This document shows positions 1 to 4,753 of a stretch of DNA of 5,820 nucleotides, piece by piece; position 1 is the stretch's first letter; each line of letters starts with the position of its first letter. The position numbers and the translations under genes were made by a program. The notes below the pieces were generated by a model. The model did not search any database and was not told the origin of the DNA. It saw nothing but the letters and a program-made list of their open reading frames with translations. The stretch comes from an uncultured Eubacteriales bacterium (GTDB lineage Bacteria > Bacillota > Clostridia > Christensenellales > CAG-917): assembly GCA_900544575.1 (NCBI GenBank), contig UQVO01000026.1:1-5820 (forward strand). The letters are read 5' to 3'.

Positions 1-50
1 GATCTACACCGTCTAATTCGTCGGCAGCGTCAGATGTGTATAAGAGACAG
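1..50 (+). other. Nextera i5-side adapter (library artefact)
   Basis: This is not genomic DNA. Bases 1-9 are the end of the Illumina P5 sequence, 10-17 (CGTCTAAT) are an 8-base index, 18-31 are the Nextera read-1 tail, and 32-50 are the 19-base Tn5 mosaic end. Real insert begins at 51. Reading frames through it give spurious peptides such as MYKRQ on the plus strand and a SLIHI tail on the minus strand. Confidence 0.98.
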
Positions 51-1481
51 GGTGACGTCGGCGTAATTGCCCGCTTTCAGCGTGCCCCTTTCCTTTATGC
101 AGAACCTGTCCGCGGTCTTGCCCGTCATCTTGTGTATGACGCTTTCGAGCGGGATGTTGCCATCCTTCGCGCGTTTGAGGAAATACGGGAAGCCCTGATA
201 CGCCGCGCCGTTCTGCGTGCCCGCCGCCTCCACCCACGCGTCGGTCATAAACACGGAGAGGTCGTCCGTCATAAGGCGGTTGATAATCTCGTCGTTGTAA
301 TATTTTCCGAGATACAGCCTGCCCTGACCGTTGCTGAGGTCAACGAGCTTGATGTACATATCGAAGTCGGAGAGCCCTTCTTCGCGCGCGCACTCCGACA
401 CCGTCTTGCCCTCGTACTTCTTGTGTGCGGGGTCGGCGGAGATGTACGCCACGGTGAAATCGCAGAAATCTATGCCCAGCGCGATTTTCGTGATGTTGGT
501 CATCAGTTTGAGCTTGAACATATTGAACGGCTTCTTCCTGTCCTCTTTGGGCAGAGCCATATACCACGGCGGCAGCACCACCGTGATGACGGACGCCCCG
601 TAGGTGAAGGAATAGTTGTCGTATGCGATGCTGCAACCTTCCCTGTTCAGCCTGTGGAACTTTTCGAGCATCGGGTCAAGGCTCTTCCACGACGTTTCGC
701 CCACGAAGATGAGGTGGGAATACTCCGTGCGGACGCCGCTTTCTTTCATAATCCCCACCACCTCGTCGAGCGCGAGCTCGATATGCGGTTTTGAGAGAAG
801 CGGATACCCGAGCGCCACCTTGCTGCAAGCGCGGGGATGCACGGTGAGGATGCCGTCGTATTTTGCGATGCGCTTCGCAAACTCAACCAGCTCGTCGTGC
901 TTCGCGTATATGCCGGGCTCGTACATAAAACCGAACGAACCGCCGAACGCGCCGTTTTCCATCGCCTCGTCGACCAGCCGCATTTCCTGCGCAATCTGCT
1001 CTTTCGTAAGAGGCGTCGGGTCGTAACCCGAAATGCTTATCCTCGTCGTGCCGTGCCCGACGAGCGGGACCACGTTCACGAAAAGTCTGCCTTCCGCCGC
1101 ACTCACGAATTCACGGAAAGAGCCGGGCTTCTTCGCGTGGAACAGACCGCCGCCCACTTTGTCCTTGAACCTGCTGTCCGCCGCCACTCCGAAAGGCGAA
1201 AAACCGCAGTTGCCCGTCACCTGGGTGGTGATGCCCTGCCTCACGAAAGGTTCGTAATACTTTTCCGCGTCGTCGTAGTCGTAAAAGAAATCGTTGTGGG
1301 AGTGCGCGTCGATGAACCCGGGCGCCACCGTCAGCCCAGTGCAATCCACGGTTTTGTCCGCCTGCACGTCGAGGTTTGCTCCGACCGCCGCAATACGCTC
1401 CCCGTCGACGAGGACGTCGCCTTTGAACCCCGGCGCGCCCGAACCGTCGATAACGTAACCGCCTTTGAACAGAATTTTCAT
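51..1481 (-). CDS. Amidohydrolase, D-aminoacylase (N-acyl-D-amino-acid deacylase)-like, C-terminus missing
   Basis: Probably a cytoplasmic metal-dependent hydrolase that removes an acyl group from N-acyl-D-amino acids or a related amide. The first 477 residues are present; the gene runs off the insert, and the last six residues of the open frame (478-483) come from adapter. Residues 1-55 form the N-terminal beta-sandwich and 56 onward the TIM barrel. Candidate metal and catalytic residues, matched to the D-aminoacylase family, are H60 and H62 (FIDAHSH), C92 (GNCGFSP), H215 (TVHPRA), H256 (EYSHL) and D414 (FMTDAW). GHGTTR at 142-147 and the closing ERGTLKAGNYADVTL (464-478, last Leu adapter-encoded) also fit. 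The usual HPR-x-YG motif after the catalytic Asp is replaced by TQNGAAYQGFPYFL, so the substrate is uncertain. Start ATG at 1481 follows AAAGGG (1488-1493) by 6 nt. There is no signal peptide. Family members usually run about 480-530 residues, so roughly 10-50 are lost. Confidence 0.88.
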
Positions 1482-1561
1482 AATTTTCCCTTTCTGCGGC
1501 GCTCTCGCACCCGCGCGGTACGCATATCTGCGCGCCCGCGCGCCGCACCAATATTAAAATA

Positions 1562-1590
1562 ATATTAACATTATCGCGCCGCAAAATCAA
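1562..1590 (-). promoter_or_regulatory. Possible promoter for the amidohydrolase gene
   Basis: Read on the minus strand, TTGATT (1590-1585), a 17-nt spacer and TAATAT (1567-1562) resemble a sigma-A promoter, with transcription expected to start near 1555. The -10 matches consensus at only four of six positions, and the surrounding AT-rich stretch offers alternatives. The leader would be about 70 nt and GC-rich, with 8-base inverted arms TGCGGCGC (1495-1502) and GCGCCGCA (1540-1547) just upstream of the ribosome site. Confidence 0.4.
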
Positions 1591-1688
1591 CCGCGTATTT
1601 GCACACTCCGCCCACATTAAACGCCCGCGGGAGTTTTCGCACCGCGCCGACGGCGCTCCGCACGCCCCGCGGATGTCTTTCTGCACAC

Positions 1689-1717
1689 TTGACAGAACCG
1701 TGCGAATGCACTAAAAT
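1689..1717 (+). promoter_or_regulatory. Sigma-A type promoter of the lipid kinase gene
   Basis: A perfect -35 TTGACA (1689-1694), a 17-nt spacer and -10 TAAAAT (1712-1717, five of six to consensus) predict transcription starting near 1724. The leader is then about 28 nt and holds the ribosome site at 1738-1744. Together these support a strong, probably constitutive single-gene promoter. The divergent promoter region to its left (1600-1688) contains short palindromes, CCCGCGGG (1624-1631) and GCGCCG-A-CGGCGC (1644-1656), of unknown role. Confidence 0.8.
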
Positions 1718-1737
1718 GTTGAAAAAACCGTACAATC

Positions 1738-1744
1738 GAGGAAG
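1738..1744 (+). promoter_or_regulatory. Ribosome binding site fixing the lipid kinase start
   Basis: GAGGAAG lies 7 nt before the ATG at 1752. The open frame extends upstream to 1599, but that extension would cross the promoter at 1689-1717 and has no family similarity, so 1752 is chosen. Confidence 0.85.
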
Positions 1745-1751
1745 TTTGTTT

Positions 1752-2618
1752 ATGTTCGACATCATCATCAACCCCAAGGGCGGCAAGGGCAAAAGCCTGA
1801 AAGCGCTGGAACAGGTCGAAAAGATACTTCGCGAGCACGGCGCCGAATACACCGTGCACAACACCGAATATGCGGGCCACGCCACCGAACTCGCGCGCGA
1901 GCTTTCCGCAAAACCCGACACGAAACTCATCGTTATGGGCGGCGACGGCTCTTTCAACGAGGTGCTCAACGGCATAACGGATTTCAACAACGTCACCCTC
2001 GGCATAGTCGCCTGCGGCACGGGCAACGACTTCATCCGCGCGTCGGGTCATCCCCGCAAAGTCAAGGACGCGGTGGAACTCATCCTGAAAGGCAACACGG
2101 GATATATCGATTACATAGACGTCGGCAGCCGCAGATGCCTGAACGTCGCGGGCGCGGGTATGGACGTCGACGTGCTCATCCGCTACGCGAATATGAAGGC
2201 TTTCCACGGCAAAGTGAAATATTACGCTTCCCTCTTCGACACGCTCGCGCACGTCAAATGGCACAAGCTCCGCATAACGGTAGACGGCAAATCTATGGAC
2301 AAGAGCGTGTTTATGATAGGCGTGGGCAACGGCACCTGCATAGGCGGCGGAATGCCGATTTGCCCCGACGCGAAGGTGGACGACGGACTGCTCTCCATCG
2401 TCATCGTCAACGAGATGAAAAAGTGCCGCATCCCCATCGAACTGCCGGGCTTCCTCTCCGGCAAGCACGTGAAAAAGGACTATACGGAAGTCTATTCCGG
2501 CAAGGAAGTCCGCATAGAAGTGCTGGACGACGGCAAAATCGAGTTGGACGGTGAAGTCATCGACGACAAGGTGCTCGATTGCAAAGTGGTGCATAACGTC
2601 CTCAAAGTGTATCGCTGA
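1752..2618 (+). CDS. Diacylglycerol kinase family lipid kinase (YegS/DgkB/BmrU-like)
   Basis: A soluble, probably membrane-peripheral kinase of 288 residues that transfers phosphate from ATP to a lipid hydroxyl. Diacylglycerol to phosphatidate is the best-known reaction in the family; the exact lipid is not readable from sequence. The N-terminal DAGK catalytic domain (about 1-120) shows INPKGGKGKS (6-15), the nucleotide-binding GGDG (63-66) in VMGGDGSFNEVLNGI, and GTGNDF (89-94). The C-terminal beta-sandwich carries NVAGAGMD (131-138), PDAKVDDG (205-212) and DGE (266-268), whose Glu is the expected general base. Length is typical for the family (about 290-310) and no key motif is missing. No transmembrane segment is seen. 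The gene has its own promoter at 1689 and terminator at 2668, so it is monocistronic. Phosphatidate recycling for phospholipid and lipoteichoic acid turnover is the likely role, by analogy with Gram-positive DgkB. Confidence 0.93.
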   Translation: MFDIIINPKGGKGKSLKALEQVEKILREHGAEYTVHNTEYAGHATELARELSAKPDTKLIVMGGDGSFNEVLNGITDFNNVTLGIVACGTGNDFIRASGHPRKVKDAVELILKGNTGYIDYIDVGSRRCLNVAGAGMDVDVLIRYANMKAFHGKVKYYASLFDTLAHVKWHKLRITVDGKSMDKSVFMIGVGNGTCIGGGMPICPDAKVDDGLLSIVIVNEMKKCRIPIELPGFLSGKHVKKDYTEVYSGKEVRIEVLDDGKIELDGEVIDDKVLDCKVVHNVLKVYR

Positions 2619-2667
2619 ACACCGTATTCGTGCAATTACACCCGCTCGGCAAAGACCGATTGCAATG

Positions 2668-2694
2668 AAAAACGCGCCCCGAGGGCGCGTTTTT
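2668..2694. terminator. Bidirectional intrinsic terminator
   Basis: A 12-bp perfect stem, AAAAACGCGCCC (2668-2679) with GGGCGCGTTTTT (2683-2694), has a 3-nt loop. It ends in T runs on both strands, so it can end the lipid kinase transcript from the left and the minus-strand XRE transcript from the right. Confidence 0.92.
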
Positions 2695-2768
2695 CGGAGG
2701 ATGACCGTTCTTACGGTGCATTATTCCGTCCGACGAGGCGCAAGCCGCCGTCGGTTGCCGAAACGCCG
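2695..2768. other. Noncoding spacer with two small hairpins
   Basis: No gene is seen. Two short inverted repeats are present: ACCGT-TCTT-ACGGT (2704-2717) and CCGACG...CGTCGG (2730-2754). The latter encloses a GGC-GCAA-GCC stem with a GNRA-type tetraloop sequence. Neither has a T tract. They fall in the 3' untranslated part of the minus-strand XRE transcript. Confidence 0.5.
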
Positions 2769-2996
2769 CTAATCGTTGTAATATTTCCTCAACAGTATTT
2801 TGACGGGCACGCCGAGCGCGTGAGCAAATCGCCAGGGCAAAGTTCCGGGCAGAGAGGACTGGTCCGCGCCGTTCAGAAGATTTTCCAAAGCGCCCTGCCC
2901 CATTTCCGTCTTTCCCGCAAGTTCTCCGACGGAAATTCCCCTTTTCCTCATAAAAAAATCAACGACTTCCGTGTCGACAAACAAATTTTTGTTCAT
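2769..2996 (-). CDS. Small XRE/Cro-like helix-turn-helix protein
   Basis: A 75-residue protein that is almost entirely one DNA-binding fold. Residues 11-19 look like helix 1, 22-30 (SVGELAGKT) helix 2 and 33-42 (GQGALENLLN) the recognition helix. A linker follows, then a helix ending in WRFAHALGVPVKILL (55-69), which matches the closing segment of Cro/C1-type domains. The start at 2996 is supported by GGAGA (3004-3008) 7 nt upstream; the stop is TAG at 2769-2771. It is divergent from a second XRE gene, and a strong minus-strand promoter lies at 3062-3090. GC content (about 55-60% in hand-counted lines) matches the neighbouring enzymes. It probably binds DNA as a dimer; target and ligand are unknown, and I cannot link it to a named regulator. 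Confidence 0.78.
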   Translation of the reverse strand: MNKNLFVDTEVVDFFMRKRGISVGELAGKTEMGQGALENLLNGADQSSLPGTLPWRFAHALGVPVKILLRKYYND

Positions 2997-3023
2997 ATTT
3001 TTTTCTCCGAATAACTTTTAATG

Positions 3024-3065
3024 CAATATAAGTAAAAGCCGGTCCGGGCTTTTGCAATTATATTG
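3024..3065. repeat. 42-nt imperfect inverted repeat in the XRE divergent region
   Basis: The left arm is CAATATAA-GT-AAAAGCC (3024-3040). The right arm, read on the minus strand, is CAATATAATT-GC-AAAAGCC (3065-3047). Six bases, GGTCCG (3041-3046), separate them. The inner 7-bp arms are perfect and the outer arms match apart from two extra bases. In the minus-strand transcript, predicted to start near 3055, the inner part would form a hairpin at the very 5' end. It could be an operator, a 5' stabilising stem or a weak attenuator. Confidence 0.7.
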
Positions 3066-3090
3066 TACAGACGTTTTTCGTCTATGTCAA
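3062..3090 (-). promoter_or_regulatory. Strong promoter with embedded palindromic operator, driving the minus-strand XRE gene
   Basis: On the minus strand, a perfect -35 TTGACA (3090-3085), a 17-nt spacer and -10 TACAAT (3067-3062) form a near-consensus sigma-A promoter. The spacer contains the inverted repeat AGACG-TTTTT-CGTCT (3069-3083), centred at 3076, which is exactly the middle of the spacer. Repressor binding there would block polymerase. The likely binder is one of the two adjacent XRE proteins (inference). The predicted leader of about 59 nt includes the hairpin at 3034-3053. Confidence 0.75.
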
Positions 3091-3125
3091 CATATTTTAG
3101 ATGTAAATTGTCTAGTATTCGTTTT

Positions 3126-3329
3126 GTGAAAGAAGCCTTTGCCGCAAATCTCAGAACGCTCAGAAAGAGCTACAAACTTAAACAAACCGAACTCGCTGAA
3201 AAAATAGGCACCACTCAGCGCAATATTTCGTATTGGGAAAACGGTATGACGCAACCCGATATAGATACACTGGCAAGAATTGCCGATTTCTTTGACATTA
3301 CCATTGACGAACTCGTGGGCAGAAAGTAA
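3126..3329 (+). CDS. Small XRE-family helix-turn-helix regulator
   Basis: A 67-residue single-domain regulator when started at GTG 3126. The sequence follows the C1/Cro pattern closely: FAANLRTLRKSYKL (5-18) is helix 1, QTELAEKIG (20-28) helix 2, TQRNISYWENG (30-40) the recognition helix region, then a DIDTLARIADFFDITIDELVG closing segment (45-65). This domain is typical of short dimeric repressors. The start is unsure: in-frame ATG 3084 and TTG 3063 exist, but the extra residues (MSTYFRCKLSSIRF) look unlike the family and would overlap the divergent promoter and operator. None of the three starts has a ribosome site; a -10-like TAGTAT (3113-3118) seven bases before the GTG would allow a leaderless message. 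The gene is AT-rich (about 43% GC by hand count) beside neighbours near 60%, which may mean transfer. Confidence 0.85.
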   Translation: MKEAFAANLRTLRKSYKLKQTELAEKIGTTQRNISYWENGMTQPDIDTLARIADFFDITIDELVGRK

Positions 3330-3385
3330 CTACCCTTTTATTTCCACTTAATTCCCAAACCGAAAGACGTATACCGGTACCCGTC
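3330..3385. other. Noncoding stretch with a 20-bp imperfect palindrome
   Basis: No gene is seen. GACGTATACCGGTACCCGTC (3366-3385) is symmetric about 3375.5, with 16 of 20 positions paired, and is centred on the perfect TACCGGTA (3372-3379). It lies 36 bases after the XRE stop codon. No T tract follows, so it is not an obvious terminator. It could be a protein-binding site or a remnant flank of the adjoining element. Confidence 0.45.
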
Positions 3386-3457
3386 ATTTCTGGACAAATG
3401 GGGACGGGGTTGTTTTGTCTAATTTCTGGACATTTTAACCCCGTCCCCATTGTCTAA
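3386..3457. repeat. Composite REP/MITE-like palindromic element
   Basis: Perfect 14-bp inverted arms ATGGGGACGGGGTT (3398-3411) and AACCCCGTCCCCAT (3437-3450) flank a 25-nt loop. Layered on this are two direct repeats: ATTTCTGGACA at 3386-3396 and 3422-3432, and TTGTCTAA at 3415-3422 and 3450-3457. The element therefore consists of two adjacent modules with the same outer boxes but a GC-rich core in opposite orientations. There is no coding potential and no T tract after the stem. The structure resembles repetitive extragenic palindromes mobilised by TnpA-REP/IS200-type (Y1) transposases, but no transposase is in the window, so the class is inferred. Confidence 0.75.
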
Positions 3458-3476
3458 AAGCCCGAAAGTCTGGCTT
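3458..3476 (-). terminator. Possible weak terminator of the aminopeptidase gene
   Basis: On the minus strand AAGCC (3476-3472), a 9-nt loop and GGCTT (3462-3458), followed by TT then AGAC, lie just past the stop codon at 3480. The stem is short and the T tract minimal, so termination may be inefficient or use the large palindrome beyond. Confidence 0.35.
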
Positions 3477-3479
3477 CCG

Positions 3480-4598
3480 TTATTTCAGATTCTCAGGGTT
3501 CAGCGCCGCAAGTTCCGGCAGCACGAACCGTCCGTCCTTGCGCACCAGAACATCGTCCATATAAATCTCGCCGCCGCCGTACGCGGGGGTGTGGACCTGC
3601 ACCAAATCCCAATGCACCGCGCTGACATTGCCGTTGGGAGCGTCGTCGTAGCACGCGCCGGGGGTGAAATGGATGGAACCCGAAATCTTTTCGTCGAAGA
3701 GAATGTCGCCTATCGCGCGGTCGATATACGGGTTCAGACCGAAAGAGAATTCGCCCACATATCTTGCCCCTTCGTCGGTGTCGAAGATGGCGTTCGCCTT
3801 CTCGGAATTGTTTGCCGTCGCTTTCACAATCTTGCCGTCCTTGAAGGTCAGCGTGACGTCCTCGAATTTGAATCCGTTCTCAATGGACGGGACGTTGTAC
3901 GCGATGGTCCCGTTGACGCTGTCGCGCACGGGCGCGGTGTAAACTTCGCCGTCGGGAATGTTGCAATGCCCGCTGCACTTCACCGCCCCGACCCCTTTTA
4001 TCGAGAAGGAAAGGTCCGTGTCTTTTGCCACAATGTGGACTTTATCCGTCTTATTCATCAGTTCAACCAGCGCATCCATCGCTTTGTCCATCTTGCGGTA
4101 ATCCAGGCAGCACACATTGAAGAAATAGTCCTCGAACGCTTCCGTGCTCATCCCCGCAAGCTGGCTCATTCCTTCCGTGGGATAGCGCAGGATGACCCAA
4201 CGCGTCTTTTTCACGCGGATGTTGTGATGCACCTTGATGGCATAACGCTTGTCGTATTCCTGCATCCTCTCTTCCGGGACGTCGGAGAGTTCGTAGCTGT
4301 TGTCACCGCCGCGCACGCCGATGTAACAGTCCATCTTGTCCATAAAATCCGCGTCGCGCTTCGCCCATATGTCGAGCATTTCGTCGCTTGCGCCTTTCAG
4401 CACCTCGCGCTGGACCTTGCTGTCGCGTATGTGCACGAAGGGCATCCCGCCCGCGGCATATACCGCCTGCACCAGCAGGGACGTGAAAGCGGAATCCGCG
4501 CCCGAAACGTCAATCCAGACCTTGTCGCCCTTTTTCACGGCGCAGGAATAATTCACGAGATTGTCTGCCAGAGTTTTCTGTCTGTTGTCATGTATCAT
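3480..4598 (-). CDS. M29 family aminopeptidase (AmpS/AmpT-like metallopeptidase)
   Basis: A 372-residue cytoplasmic exopeptidase that releases N-terminal residues from peptides using a two-metal centre. All six metal ligands expected for family M29 (aminopeptidase T/S) are present in order: E218 in PDGEVYTAP, E283 in YVGEFSFGLNP, H310 in SIHFTPGACY, Y317 in the same stretch, then H329 and D331 in VHWDLV. The N-terminal half (about 1-200) is the less conserved alpha/beta domain that controls access to the active site. At 372 residues it is slightly shorter than the 400-415 of the Thermus and Bacillus enzymes, but no core motif is lost. ATG 4598 follows GGAGG (4605-4609) by 6 nt. It has its own promoter and faces away from the aldolase gene. 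Its likely role is intracellular peptide turnover; substrate preference cannot be read from sequence. Confidence 0.93.
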   Translation of the reverse strand: MIHDNRQKTLADNLVNYSCAVKKGDKVWIDVSGADSAFTSLLVQAVYAAGGMPFVHIRDSKVQREVLKGASDEMLDIWAKRDADFMDKMDCYIGVRGGDNSYELSDVPEERMQEYDKRYAIKVHHNIRVKKTRWVILRYPTEGMSQLAGMSTEAFEDYFFNVCCLDYRKMDKAMDALVELMNKTDKVHIVAKDTDLSFSIKGVGAVKCSGHCNIPDGEVYTAPVRDSVNGTIAYNVPSIENGFKFEDVTLTFKDGKIVKATANNSEKANAIFDTDEGARYVGEFSFGLNPYIDRAIGDILFDEKISGSIHFTPGACYDDAPNGNVSAVHWDLVQVHTPAYGGGEIYMDDVLVRKDGRFVLPELAALNPENLK

Positions 4599-4615
4599 AA
4601 AATGCCTCCGCGTTT

Positions 4616-4643
4616 ATTATATCCCCTTCCGCGGCATTTGCAA
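4616..4643 (-). promoter_or_regulatory. Promoter of the aminopeptidase gene
   Basis: On the minus strand, -35 TTGCAA (4643-4638), a 16-nt spacer and a perfect -10 TATAAT (4621-4616) predict initiation near 4609. That places the ribosome site GGAGG (4605-4609) almost at the mRNA 5' end, giving a leader of only about 11 nt. Confidence 0.65.
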
Positions 4644-4694
4644 CCGCTTTCCCGCAGCTTACTTTCAAGGCGAAAAGTTGCACGGGCGAAAGGG

Positions 4695-4723
4695 TTGTTT
4701 TTTCCGCCGTGCGGTTGTATAAT
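4695..4723 (+). promoter_or_regulatory. Promoter of the fructose-bisphosphate aldolase gene
   Basis: -35 TTGTTT (4695-4700), a 17-nt spacer and a perfect -10 TATAAT (4718-4723) predict transcription starting near 4730, with a leader of about 24 nt. A 7-bp inverted repeat shared with the divergent aminopeptidase promoter (CAACCGC 4641-4647, GCGGTTG 4711-4717) touches both promoters. Confidence 0.78.
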
Positions 4724-4740
4724 GATGACAATCACAATTC

Positions 4741-4746
4741 GGAGGA
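4741..4746 (+). promoter_or_regulatory. Ribosome binding site fixing the aldolase start
   Basis: GGAGGA lies 7 nt before ATG 4754. The frame is open upstream to 4709, but that stretch contains the -10 box and the ribosome site itself, so the upstream start is rejected. Confidence 0.9.
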
Positions 4747-4753
4747 TATCCAA

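Noticed and set aside
36..794. Long plus-strand open frame beginning MYKRQ opposite the amidohydrolase
   Set aside because: It starts in adapter, has no family resemblance, is Arg/His/Val-rich as expected for an antisense shadow, and overlaps a gene with intact catalytic motifs.
837..1562. 241-codon plus-strand open frame
   Set aside because: Antisense to the N-terminal half of the amidohydrolase; low-complexity Arg/Val composition and no recognisable domain.
1599..1751. 51-residue N-terminal extension of the lipid kinase
   Set aside because: It spans the TTGACA/TAAAAT promoter and the ribosome site, and the family's INPKGGKGKS motif falls at residues 6-15 only with the 1752 start.
1617..2594. 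325-codon minus-strand open frame opposite the lipid kinase
   Set aside because: Shadow of a GC-rich gene: the kinase strand has all motifs, a promoter, a ribosome site and a terminator, while this frame has none.
3386..3457. Intrinsic terminator for the XRE or aminopeptidase gene
   Set aside because: The 14-bp stem has a 25-nt loop and no T tract directly after either arm, and the direct-repeat architecture is not explained by termination.
3366..3476. CRISPR array or toxin-antitoxin locus around the palindromes and XRE genes
   Set aside because: There are only two copies of each short box, no regular repeat-spacer pattern, no cas gene, and neither small protein resembles a toxin.
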